DNA of 8,262 bases from G020350405 sp964513655 (GCA_964513655.1 CAZENQ010000127.1:1-8262), one strand, 5' to 3'. Shown: positions 1 through 5,671, counted from the first letter of the stretch. Numbers and translations are program-made. Notes: a model not told the origin generated them from the sequence alone.

Positions 1-74
1 AAGTTGCCCAGCACCTTATCTGCCAGCTTCCCGCAGACCCAGCCTATAAAACCACTTGTAACGGGATCGACCAT
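1..74 (-). CDS. N-terminus of an unidentified protein, cut by the left edge
   Basis: The minus strand reads an ATG at 74-72 followed by 23 open codons to the window edge. The visible protein begins M-V-D-P-V-T-S-G-F and continues GWVCGKLADKVLGN. It has a short hydrophobic, glycine-containing stretch followed by charged residues, as seen at the start of small membrane-associated or multi-domain proteins. A purine-rich AGAGAAG lies just upstream of the ATG and could serve as ribosome-binding site, and a well-formed promoter is found about 100 bases further upstream on the same strand. The family cannot be named from 24 residues. The same stretch is also open on the + strand (frame 3, to 347), but that frame looks like antisense with no recognisable motif. 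Confidence 0.5.
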   Translation of the reverse strand, partial: MVDPVTSGFIGWVCGKLADKVLGN

Positions 75-171
75 ATCTTCTCTTTCAATCCAAACGAGTA
101 TTTTCGCGATTTAGCAAGGATCCTCGTTTTACCCGCACCAATCATTTATTTCAAAGCCCACAATCCCTTAT

Positions 172-200
172 ATTGTACCACGACCCGTCCCCATTGGCAA
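172..200 (-). promoter_or_regulatory. Sigma-70-type promoter for the left-edge gene
   Basis: On the minus strand TTGCCA (200-195) is separated by exactly 17 bases from TACAAT (177-172). Each box matches 5 of 6 bases of the housekeeping consensus. The predicted start point is near 165, giving a leader of about 90 bases before the ATG at 74. No alternative gene lies downstream on that strand inside the window, so it most likely drives the left-edge gene. Confidence 0.5.
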
Positions 201-276
201 TTTCTTCCTTGTTTCCTTGCTTTTCACTCTCTCGCACCGAAAAACGGTGCCGGCGATGCTCCGCCCCTGGTTGCTT

Positions 277-310
277 GCCCATTGCTTAGAGTCCCACGGA
301 CTCTAAGGGC
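277..310. repeat. REP-like bulged palindrome, copy 1
   Basis: The stem TTAGAGTCC (286-294), loop CAC and GGACTCTAA (298-306) form a perfect 9-bp hairpin. Outer bases GCCC (277-280) and GGGC (307-310) also pair, leaving a 5-nt bulge ATTGC on the 5' side. A 22-nt core (288-309) is identical to 1730-1751, beyond the other end of the serine hydrolase gene. The outer arms differ between copies but remain complementary in each. That pattern suggests the structure itself is kept, as in repetitive extragenic palindromes. Confidence 0.7.
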
Positions 311-419
311 GCCCGACCTCTGCTGCCCTGATTTTTCACGCCAATAAATTACCCCAATCTCCCCATCCCGTCAACCAGTTTTTTCCCCCGCATCCTCCTT
401 AGCCAACATTGTACCCCAA

Positions 420-1580
420 TCACTTTTGATGCTCCACATATGCTTCGTGTAATCCAATAGCTACCGGTTTCAGGTCTACCATTAGATTGCAAAGGACAGC
501 AATGCTCAGGCGATCTTCCGGCAAGTAAAAATAAATCGATGAATATCCGGCTCCGCCGGGATGCCAGTAAACCGTCTGTCCATTTACCTTCTCGACTATA
601 ACGCTGTACCCGTAGTGGGCGCCTGCGTGTAGTTCTGGGCCTGGCGACAACATCTCCTCAAGCGCGCCTCCCTTGAGTACTCGTCCTTCGAATAACCCTT
701 TAGCAAAGCGCGCCAGGTCTTCTGCTGTGGAGTGCATTGCCCCCCCAGCCCACAGCGAGCTGAATAAGGCTGCCAAAGGAATATCTGTATCCTCTGGTAC
801 AACGTCGACGGGTTCACCAGTTCCATCCACATCCCACCACATGTGGGCCATCATTTCAGCAGGGTACCTCTGCTCGGGATATAGGAATGTGTGTTCCAGC
901 TTCAGAGGATTAAAGAGCCTCTTTACAAGCTGGTTTGAAACAGCCGAACCGGTTGCTTTTTCAACGACCATTCCAAGCAGGACATAATCCATCGATGACT
1001 CTCCGAAGCACGACCCTACTTGACACTCAGGCTCACCCTGAAATTCCTCTAATATCTCCTGCGCTGCCCAAATCCTTTCCGGCTGCGCATAGATCGCTGC
1101 CAAGTATTCCGGCTTTTGCTGGTACCGGTACAGCCCGCTCGTATGGTTGAGCAATTGGCGAATTGTGATGTTTCCATCAATCTGGCCCAACTCTGGTATC
1201 CAGTGTCCTATCGGGTCCTCAACAGACAAGGCACCTTCTTCTGCGAGTTGGACAACTAAAGCTGCGATATACGTCTTGGTAACACTGGCAAGGCCGAAGA
1301 GCATAGCCGAATTCATGTCTTCACCCTCTGATGACTTTCCACTTACGCCAAGCCATTTCGTGCCATCAGGTAAAATCACCGCTGCCGAGATTCCAGGAAC
1401 CTTCAACTCCTGTCGTTGCTGATCTCCCTGTTGTGTAATATGTTTGATTGACTGTTGCATCTCGAGCGTTTCCTGAAACGGCCTTGCCATTTTCTCAGCC
1501 ATTGAGACTTGTTCTTGGCATCCAGTTACTAAAAGCGTGCTTGTTGTAAACAGCGCAATTAACCCTAAAGACCTGTTCAT
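420..1580 (-). CDS. Serine hydrolase lipoprotein, beta-lactamase class C / S12 family
   Basis: A 386-aa secreted protein of the beta-lactamase class C/D-alanyl-D-alanine peptidase fold (family S12, 'Beta-lactamase'). The N-terminus is a lipoprotein signal: Asn-Arg, a hydrophobic run, and lipobox V-T-G-C with Cys21. The nucleophile motif S-V-T-K is at Ser99-Lys102, the family hallmark NHTSGL lies near 145-150, and the KTG-equivalent H-P-G-G is at His340-Gly342. The YxN motif expected before 'DYVLLG' reads E-S-S, with Glu194 where Tyr usually sits. Cys186 and Cys191 flank this site and could form a disulphide. ATG at 1580 is preferred (GAGAGG about 10 bases upstream); an in-frame TTG at 1586 would add two residues. 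The substrate is unknown: many relatives are esterases or peptidoglycan peptidases rather than beta-lactamases. It is divergent from the leu operon and probably unrelated to it. Confidence 0.9.
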   Translation of the reverse strand: MNRSLGLIALFTTSTLLVTGCQEQVSMAEKMARPFQETLEMQQSIKHITQQGDQQRQELKVPGISAAVILPDGTKWLGVSGKSSEGEDMNSAMLFGLASVTKTYIAALVVQLAEEGALSVEDPIGHWIPELGQIDGNITIRQLLNHTSGLYRYQQKPEYLAAIYAQPERIWAAQEILEEFQGEPECQVGSCFGESSMDYVLLGMVVEKATGSAVSNQLVKRLFNPLKLEHTFLYPEQRYPAEMMAHMWWDVDGTGEPVDVVPEDTDIPLAALFSSLWAGGAMHSTAEDLARFAKGLFEGRVLKGGALEEMLSPGPELHAGAHYGYSVIVEKVNGQTVYWHPGGAGYSSIYFYLPEDRLSIAVLCNLMVDLKPVAIGLHEAYVEHQK

Positions 1581-1657
1581 ATTCAATTATCCTCTCAGTA
1601 ACACGTAAGTTGCTGCCCAACAATAATTAGAACGAAAACCCATCTTTCTCCCCGTAA

Positions 1658-1684
1658 ATTATCCCAAAGAACAATATTTGTCAA
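1658..1684 (-). promoter_or_regulatory. Probable promoter of the serine hydrolase gene
   Basis: On the minus strand a perfect TTGACA (1684-1679) is followed by GATAAT (1663-1658), 5 of 6 to consensus. The 15-base spacer is shorter than the usual 16-18, which lowers confidence. The predicted start lies about 70 bases before the ATG at 1580. The hairpins at 1697-1753 sit directly upstream of the -35 box. Confidence 0.45.
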
Positions 1685-1696
1685 ACCCCAAAAATC

Positions 1697-1718
1697 TGCC
1701 GATTCTTTCAAATCGGCA
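1697..1718. repeat. Perfect 8-bp hairpin upstream of the hydrolase promoter
   Basis: TGCCGATT (1697-1704), a 6-nt loop and AATCGGCA (1711-1718) are exact complements. On the minus strand the stem is followed after three bases by TTTTT, giving a weak terminator shape. No gene is evident upstream on that strand for it to terminate. It directly abuts the second REP-like palindrome. Confidence 0.5.
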
Positions 1719-1753
1719 CCCCCTTGTCCAGAGTCCCACGGACTCTAAGGGGG
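1719..1753. repeat. REP-like bulged palindrome, copy 2
   Basis: The inner stem AGAGTCC (1730-1736), loop CAC and GGACTCT (1740-1746) are continued by an outer stem, CCCCCTT (1719-1725) with AAGGGGG (1747-1753). A 4-nt bulge GTCC lies on the 5' side. The 22-nt core is identical to copy 1 and in the same orientation. A T6 run follows at 1758-1763 on the + strand, so it could also act as a terminator for + strand transcription, though no + strand gene precedes it here. Confidence 0.7.
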
Positions 1754-1821
1754 CTAATTTTTTCTCCAACGCATTAACTCATCTACGCATTTACTCGTCA
1801 ACCCATTCGCCGCTCAAAATC

Positions 1822-1858
1822 TGTCGCAAATTGATATGCTTTTTGTCAATATGCGACA
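1822..1858. repeat. Imperfect inverted repeat, TGTCGCA...TGCGACA
   Basis: The outer arms TGTCGCA (1822-1828) and TGCGACA (1852-1858) are perfect complements. Pairing continues past one A-A mismatch through ATTGAT/GTCAAT, leaving a 9-nt loop, for 13 pairs in all including one G-T. It could be an RNA hairpin or a regulator binding site. No regulator gene is next to it in this window. Confidence 0.5.
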
Positions 1859-1870
1859 ATTTCCTCCAAG

Positions 1871-1897
1871 ATATACACTAGTTTAAATAGTGTATAT
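1871..1897. promoter_or_regulatory. Perfect 10-bp palindrome, possible operator
   Basis: ATATACACTA (1871-1880) and TAGTGTATAT (1888-1897) are exact reverse complements around a 7-base spacer, GTTTAAA. A spaced, AT-rich palindrome of this length in a divergent intergenic region is typical of a dimeric repressor site; the TGTATA half-site recalls some GntR-type operators, but that assignment is a guess. It lies 13 bases from the preceding inverted repeat and nearly 300 bases from either known promoter, so the target gene is unclear. Confidence 0.4.
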
Positions 1898-1970
1898 TGC
1901 CCGGCGCCTCCAACTCCGCCACTCCTTTGCCCCTCCAAACCCCCCATTTTAACGCTAAAATTTTCCTAAA

Positions 1971-2065
1971 TTTTCACACTTTGAAACACTTTCAAACACT
2001 TATTCGAGCGCAATTCCACACCTTTTTCTCAGTTTTTCCAAACTTTTCACACTTTGAAACACTTT
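1971..2065. repeat. Pair of identical 22-nt direct repeats
   Basis: The 22 bases at 1971-1992 recur exactly at 2044-2065, offset by 73. The core is CACACTTTGAAACACTTT. Next to the first copy, TTTGAAA-CAC-TTTCAAA (1980-1996) also forms a 7-bp hairpin. The repeats sit in the G-poor stretch and have no coding signature. They could be intergenic repeat-family members or remnants of a longer tandem array. Confidence 0.6.
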
Positions 2066-2225
2066 GTCGAACGTTTCCAAACTCCCAACCGCTTTTTTTC
2101 GCCCAAAAACCAGCCTCACCCCGCACCTGTCAAATTCCCCACCCCGGTTTTTTAACCAAAATCAAAGGTCCAATTCCTTTTGCCTTTTCACTTTTCACTT
2201 TCTTCCTACCCCCACCAAATTTTCC

Positions 2226-2253
2226 TTGCATTAACCTTCCCTTCTTGTATAAT
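2226..2253 (+). promoter_or_regulatory. leu operon promoter
   Basis: A perfect TATAAT (2248-2253) is preceded by TTGCAT (2226-2231) at a 16-base spacing. The predicted start point is 2260-2261, and the first purine in range is A2261, which is the A of the leader-peptide ATG. The transcript would carry about 185 bases before leuA, enough for an attenuator. No other promoter of this quality lies before leuA. Confidence 0.65.
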
Positions 2254-2260
2254 CCTGTTT

Positions 2261-2341
2261 ATGAGCGAATATCGCACATCCTGTTCCGCACAACAGGCCG
2301 TCACAGGCCGCACTCTACTCCTGCGCCGAAAGGCGCTATAA
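2261..2341 (+). CDS. leuL: Leucine leader peptide (26 aa), predicted
   Basis: A 26-codon frame from ATG 2261 to TAA 2339-2341. Its end reads T-L-L-L-R-R-K-A-L, with three consecutive Leu codons (CTA CTC CTG, 2315-2323) and a fourth CTA just before the stop. It sits between the operon promoter and leuA, the place of leader peptides that sense charged tRNA-Leu by ribosome stalling. The peptide should have no function of its own. No Shine-Dalgarno sequence precedes it; the upstream bases are pyrimidine-rich and the predicted transcription start coincides with the ATG, so it may be translated leaderless. The Leu run overlaps the 5' arm of the first attenuator hairpin (2323-2327). The sequence does not visibly resemble the E. 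coli leuL peptide beyond the Leu cluster. Confidence 0.6.
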   Translation: MSEYRTSCSAQQAVTGRTLLLRRKAL

Positions 2342-2437
2342 TCCTTCCCCAACAAAAAAACTCCATTTTTTACTTAAAATCATAGCATTTTAACCTCGCT
2401 TGCGCCATAATTGCCCCAAGCGACCCAATTTTTGGAG
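2323..2437 (+). promoter_or_regulatory. Putative leucine attenuator: alternative hairpins before leuA
   Basis: Three elements can pair in competing ways. GCGCC (2323-2327), loop GAAA and GGCGC (2332-2336) form a tight hairpin over the Leu codons. The same GGCGC can instead pair with a second GCGCC (2402-2406), which overlaps by one base and otherwise occupies the loop of the terminator-like stem TCGCTTG (2396-2402)/CAAGCGA (2417-2423). In addition CTCCA (2361-2365) is complementary to TGGAG (2433-2437), which contains the leuA ribosome-binding site. An AT hairpin (TTAAAAT/ATTTTAA, 2374-2393) lies between. A ribosome stalled at the Leu codons would block 2323-2327 and free GGCGC to disturb the terminator; one that reaches the stop would cover GGCGC. 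The regulatory logic is inferred. Confidence 0.5.
2396..2433 (+). terminator. Terminator-like stem in the leuA leader
   Basis: A 7-bp stem, TCGCTTG (2396-2402) with CAAGCGA (2417-2423), is followed after five bases by TTTTT (2429-2433), just before the leuA ribosome-binding site. The stem is short, its loop is long (14 nt) and the T-run is not immediately adjacent, so it is weaker than a textbook terminator. Its position after a Leu-rich leader peptide supports a conditional terminator. Confidence 0.4.
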
Positions 2438-2445
2438 AATAAAAA

Positions 2446-4014
2446 ATGCCAAGAGAAAAAATAATCATTTTCGACACCACCCTCCGCGACGGCGAACAAT
2501 CCCCCGGCGCCTCCCTCTCAATCCCCGAAAAGCTCGAAATTGCCCACCAATTGGCGGTTTTAGGCGTCGACGTCATCGAAGCCGGCTTCCCCGTTTCTTC
2601 CCCTGCGCAGTTCGAAGCGACCAAAACCATCGCCCAGGAGGTCCCCGGCCCTACCATCGCCGGACTCGCCCGCGCCCACGAAAACGACATCCAGGCCGCT
2701 GGAAACGCCATTTCCGCAGCAAAAAAGAAAAGAATCCACACCTTCATCGCGACTTCGCCAATCCACATGGAACATAAGCTAAAGAAAAAACCCGATGAAG
2801 TCCTGAAAATGGCGGTTGAGGCCATAAAACAAGCAAAAACCTTCACCGACGACGTCGAATTCTCGCCGGAAGACGCCTGCCGAAGCGAAATGCCGTTCCT
2901 CATCGAGATTTGCGCCGCCGCAATCGAAGCCGGCGCAACGACCCTAAACATCCCCGACACAGTAGGTTACGTCCTGCCGTACGAGTACGGCCGAATCATC
3001 GCCCAGCTAAAGGCCGAAGTCCCCGGCATAGACAATTGCATCATAAGCACCCACTGCCACAACGATTTAGGCATGGCCGTAGCGAATTCTCTCGCGGGCG
3101 TGCGAAACGGCGCCCGGCAGGTCGAATGCACCGTTAACGGCCTCGGAGAACGTGCAGGAAACGCCGCCCTCGAAGAAATCGTCATGGCAATACACACAAG
3201 GTCAGGCTTTTTCGCAGGCAAGGACGCCAAGGCGCCGATTCTAAACATAAATACCAAAGAGATTTACCGCACCAGCCAACTGGTTTCGCGACTGACCGGC
3301 TTCGTCATTCAGCCCAACAAGGCCGTCGTCGGCGCCAATGCCTTTGCCCACGAAGCAGGCGTCCACGTCGACGGAATACTGAAAAAACGCAGCACTTACG
3401 AGATTATGACGCCTGAAAGCATCGGTTTGGGCGGCTCGCGAATGGTCTTAGGCAGGCACACCGGCCGGCACGGCTTTGCCGACAGATGCAAACAATTGGG
3501 TTTTAAGCTCACAGACGACGAAACTGAGCACGCTTATGAAAGGTTCCTGGAAATAGCCGACAAAAAGAAAGAGGTCTTCGACGAGGATATTGCAGCTATA
3601 ATCAACGACGAAATCCACGTTGTCGTAGAGAAAATCTACGAGCTGCAGTATCTGCACGTCGCCTGCGGCACCGGCACGCTGCCTACCGCAAGCGTCAAGA
3701 TAAAGACCAAAGAGGAAGTTAAACAGGCGGCCGCCTGCGGTGACGGTCCTGTAGATGCCGCTTATGAAGCCATCAGAGAAGCCACCGGCCAATCGCCCAA
3801 ACTCGAAAGCTACTCAATCAAGGCTGTTACAGGCGGCAAAGAGGCATTAGGCGAGGCAACCGTCAGAATAAGCGAGGACGGTCGAACTGCTATAGGCAGA
3901 GGCATCAGTACCGACATCATAGAAGCAAGTGCCAAGGCCTACGTCGACGCCATCAACCGAATGCTGTCAGCGAAGAAAAAAGGCGAAGAACCTGAACTAA
4001 AAGTGCAATTGTAA
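2446..4014 (+). CDS. leuA: 2-isopropylmalate synthase
   Basis: Catalyses the first committed step of leucine synthesis: acetyl-CoA plus 2-oxoisovalerate gives 2-isopropylmalate, in the cytosol, with a divalent metal. The 522-aa length matches bacterial LeuA (about 520 aa). The N-terminal HMGL-like TIM barrel (about 5-280) shows DTTLRDGEQSPGASL with Arg14 and Asp15, the metal-binding STHCHND with His203 and His205, and NGLGERAGN at 231-239. The C-terminal LeuA dimer domain (about 390-505), with GDGPVDAAYEAI near 432-443, is the usual site of leucine feedback inhibition. GGAG at 2434-2437 lies eight bases before the ATG. It is the first enzyme gene of the operon, with leuC 15 bases downstream. 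The 5' part is rich in C at third positions and higher in GC than the later genes. Confidence 0.97.
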   Translation: MPREKIIIFDTTLRDGEQSPGASLSIPEKLEIAHQLAVLGVDVIEAGFPVSSPAQFEATKTIAQEVPGPTIAGLARAHENDIQAAGNAISAAKKKRIHTFIATSPIHMEHKLKKKPDEVLKMAVEAIKQAKTFTDDVEFSPEDACRSEMPFLIEICAAAIEAGATTLNIPDTVGYVLPYEYGRIIAQLKAEVPGIDNCIISTHCHNDLGMAVANSLAGVRNGARQVECTVNGLGERAGNAALEEIVMAIHTRSGFFAGKDAKAPILNINTKEIYRTSQLVSRLTGFVIQPNKAVVGANAFAHEAGVHVDGILKKRSTYEIMTPESIGLGGSRMVLGRHTGRHGFADRCKQLGFKLTDDETEHAYERFLEIADKKKEVFDEDIAAIINDEIHVVVEKIYELQYLHVACGTGTLPTASVKIKTKEEVKQAAACGDGPVDAAYEAIREATGQSPKLESYSIKAVTGGKEALGEATVRISEDGRTAIGRGISTDIIEASAKAYVDAINRMLSAKKKGEEPELKVQL

Positions 4015-4029
4015 GCGAAAAACCAAAGA

Positions 4030-5304
4030 ATGGATAACCCTATGGGAATGACGATTACCGAAAAAATTCTGGCCAAGGCGGCTGGCAAGAAAAAAGTCGC
4101 CCCGGGCGAGCTTGTAGACGCATGCATTGATATAGTCATGTGCCACGACGTTACTACTCCGCCGGCGATTTCCATGCTGGTCGAAAAAGGCATCGATAAG
4201 GTATTCGACCCCGATAAAATCGTTGTAACGCCAGACCACTTTCAGCCGGCCAAAGACACAAAAAGCGCCGAACTTCATAAACGCCTCGACGAATGGGCCA
4301 AGCGACATAAGATTAAACACTACTACAAGTTAGGCCGGGCCGGCGTCTGCCACGCACTGCTACCGGAACAGGGGCACATACGCCCCGGCGAAGTGATAGT
4401 CGGCGGCGATTCACACACCTGCACTTACGGTGCATTTGCGGCATTTGGCACAGGGGTCGGCTCAACCGACCTTGCTGCTGCCATAGCAACAGGACAGCTA
4501 TGGTTCAAGGTCCCGGTTTCGATAAAACTTGTTCTCAATGGCTCGCTCGGGCCCGGGGTTTATAGTAAGGACGTTATTCTTGCGATAATCGCGAGGATAG
4601 GCACTGATGGCGCGCTTTATAAGGCGATGGAATTTGTCGGTCCTGCACTGGCAGAGATGTCAATGGAAGCCCGGATGACAATAACAAATATGGCCATCGA
4701 GGCCGGTGCGAAAAACGGCATAATAGGCTTCGATGATGTAACAAAAGAATATCTCAACGGGCGATTAAAGGACAAAACGGACTATACTGTTTTTGAGTCC
4801 GATGTAGACGCCGAGTATGTAGCGGTCGAGGAGTTCTACTGCTCGAAAATTGAGCCGATGGTTGCGCTGCCGCATCTGCCCAGCAATGGTGTGCCTATCG
4901 GTGATTGCGCGGGCAAAGAGATGGAGCAGGCCTATATCGGCAGTTGTACAAACGGGCGAATCGAGGATTTGCGAATCGCGGCGAAGATACTCAAGGGCAA
5001 AGAAGTCGCTATTCGCACAATAGTTGTGCCGGCTACGCCGGTCATCTGGAAACAGGCCAAAGACGAAGGGCTCTTTGATATATTCTACGACGCCGGCTGC
5101 GTAATCGCGGCGCCGACCTGCGGGGCGTGTCTGGGCGGCTTTATGGGCGTCCTGGCCGCAGGCGAAAAGTGCGTCAGCACGACAAACAGGAATTTTGTCG
5201 GTAGAATGGGACATCCCGAAAGCGAAGTATACTTAGCCAGCCCTGCAACCGCTGCAGCAAGCGCGATAGAAGGAAAACTAACAGACCCAAGAAAATATCT
5301 TTAA
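4030..5304 (+). CDS. leuC: 3-isopropylmalate dehydratase, large subunit
   Basis: Large subunit of isopropylmalate isomerase, which with LeuD interconverts 2- and 3-isopropylmalate by dehydration and rehydration on a [4Fe-4S] cluster. It has 424 aa, the shorter 'archaeal-type' (HacA/LeuC) length rather than the roughly 466 aa of E. coli LeuC. Aconitase-family motifs seen are GGDSHTCTYGAFAAFGTGVG (125-144), YIGSCTNGR with Cys306, and APTCGACLGG with Cys364 and Cys367; the three cysteines are the cluster ligands. ATG 4030 has no strong ribosome-binding site, and the internal ATG at 4045 (M-G-M-T-I-T-E-K) resembles the usual family start, so the first five residues may not be translated. Relatives can include homoaconitase, but the leu context argues for isopropylmalate isomerase. 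Confidence 0.95.
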   Translation: MDNPMGMTITEKILAKAAGKKKVAPGELVDACIDIVMCHDVTTPPAISMLVEKGIDKVFDPDKIVVTPDHFQPAKDTKSAELHKRLDEWAKRHKIKHYYKLGRAGVCHALLPEQGHIRPGEVIVGGDSHTCTYGAFAAFGTGVGSTDLAAAIATGQLWFKVPVSIKLVLNGSLGPGVYSKDVILAIIARIGTDGALYKAMEFVGPALAEMSMEARMTITNMAIEAGAKNGIIGFDDVTKEYLNGRLKDKTDYTVFESDVDAEYVAVEEFYCSKIEPMVALPHLPSNGVPIGDCAGKEMEQAYIGSCTNGRIEDLRIAAKILKGKEVAIRTIVVPATPVIWKQAKDEGLFDIFYDAGCVIAAPTCGACLGGFMGVLAAGEKCVSTTNRNFVGRMGHPESEVYLASPATAAASAIEGKLTDPRKYL

Positions 5305-5319
5305 GAGTGAAAGGAAAAA

Positions 5320-5565
5320 ATGATGGAAGGGATAAAGAAACCATCGATGGTCTCATGCGTGCTCATGACGGCGGCGCTTGTGTGTTGTTTGATTTCGCTG
5401 CTGCTTATGATTATCACCGGAAGATATACTACAGGCCTGCTGCTGTTCCAGGCCCTGACAATGGGCCTGTTGATTATCAGTTCAATTATTAACTGGCGCG
5501 TGTATTGTAAAAAGTTCGTCGATTTCGAAGTTCAGAACCGCCTTAGTAAAGAAGCCGAAGAATAA
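5320..5565 (+). CDS. Small two-helix membrane protein of unknown function
   Basis: An 81-aa protein between leuC and leuD that is not recognised as any named family. After a short charged start (M-M-E-G-I-K-K) there are two hydrophobic segments at about 10-33 and 38-58, separated by a T-G-R-Y-T-T turn, then a charged tail (about 60-81) ending in Glu residues. By the positive-inside rule the ends would be cytosolic. AAAGGA lies just upstream of the ATG; ATG 5323 is an alternative start one codon on. It starts 15 bases after leuC and is followed by the leuD fragment at 5579, so it should be co-transcribed with the operon. Its role in leucine metabolism, if any, is unknown. Confidence 0.7.
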   Translation: MMEGIKKPSMVSCVLMTAALVCCLISLLLMIITGRYTTGLLLFQALTMGLLIISSIINWRVYCKKFVDFEVQNRLSKEAEE

Positions 5566-5578
5566 CGCGAGGTTAACT

Positions 5579-5633
5579 ATGGCTAAGGCACATGTATACA
5601 ACAGAGACCAGTGCCTTCAGGCACATAAATACT
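5579..5633 (+). pseudogene. leuD: Broken 5' fragment of a second leuD copy
   Basis: ATG 5579, with GAGG seven bases upstream, begins M-A-K-A-H-V-Y-N-R-D. This is closely similar to the M-S-A-A-H-I-Y-N-R-D start of the intact leuD 93 bases further on. The match then breaks at 13 inserted bases (5611-5623, GTGCCTTCAGGCA). Skipping them restores H-I-N-T (ends 5633), as in the intact gene, after which similarity is lost. Most codon differences from the intact copy are silent (CAT/CAC, TAC/TAT, AAC/AAT) or conservative (GTA/ATA), so both copies evolved as coding sequence before this one was lost. Read as it stands it encodes 18 residues ending at TAA 5633-5635. The insert forms a perfect hairpin, GTGCC-TTCA-GGCAC. 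It may instead act as a small upstream frame for leuD. Confidence 0.7.
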
Positions 5634-5671
5634 AAAATTTAGAGATTCAATTTGTATCCGAGACTATAAAG

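Larger units (their letters stand above)
75..419. other. Intergenic stretch downstream of the serine hydrolase
   Basis: No convincing gene is seen here. The stretch separates the end of the minus-strand hydrolase from the left-edge gene on the same strand. It contains the left-edge gene's promoter (172-200), a small perfect hairpin (GCACCG, A5 loop, CGGTGC, 234-250) and the REP-like palindrome at 277-310. Neither hairpin is followed by a T-run on either strand, so neither is a clear intrinsic terminator, and the end of the hydrolase transcript cannot be fixed. Confidence 0.6.
1587..2225. other. Long gene-free interval between the divergent hydrolase and leu operon
   Basis: No convincing gene is seen. 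From about 1900 to 2225 the + strand is very poor in G: roughly 21 G in the 300 bases 1921-2220 by eye count, with T and C dominating. This creates long open frames encoding Phe/Pro/His-rich nonsense that should not be taken as genes. The interval holds the hydrolase promoter, two REP-like or hairpin elements, two stacked inverted repeats and a 22-nt direct repeat, listed separately. Confidence 0.6.

Noticed and set aside
234..250. Hairpin GCACCG-A5-CGGTGC as terminator of the hydrolase gene
   Set aside because: There is no T-run after it on the minus strand and it is about 170 bases beyond the stop codon.
3..347. 115-codon frame open from the left edge on the + strand
   Set aside because: It lies antisense to the left-edge gene's start and promoter, crosses the REP-like palindrome, and shows no recognisable motif.
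1791..1859. 22-codon minus-strand frame from TTG 1859 after GGAGG
   Set aside because: The spacing from GGAGG to TTG is only 3 bases and the frame lies inside an inverted repeat; it is too short and isolated to call a gene, though noted as a possible remnant.
1678..1881. 67-codon open frame on the + strand
   Set aside because: It overlaps the hydrolase promoter and several palindromes, has no ribosome-binding site and no protein-like pattern.
2337..2342. Second TATAAT just after the leader peptide
   Set aside because: No -35-like hexamer lies at the right distance upstream, and the bases belong to the leader stop region.
1897..2385. 162-codon open frame on the + strand
   Set aside because: The translation is Phe/Pro/His-rich low complexity explained by the pyrimidine-rich strand, no ribosome-binding site is seen, and it runs through the leu promoter and leader in a different frame.
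2370..2960. 196-codon minus-strand frame opposite leuA
   Set aside because: It is a shadow of the clearly recognised leuA coding frame, caused by its codon bias.
4765..5214. 149-codon minus-strand frame opposite leuC
   Set aside because: It lies fully inside leuC, whose iron-sulphur motifs leave no doubt about the coding strand.
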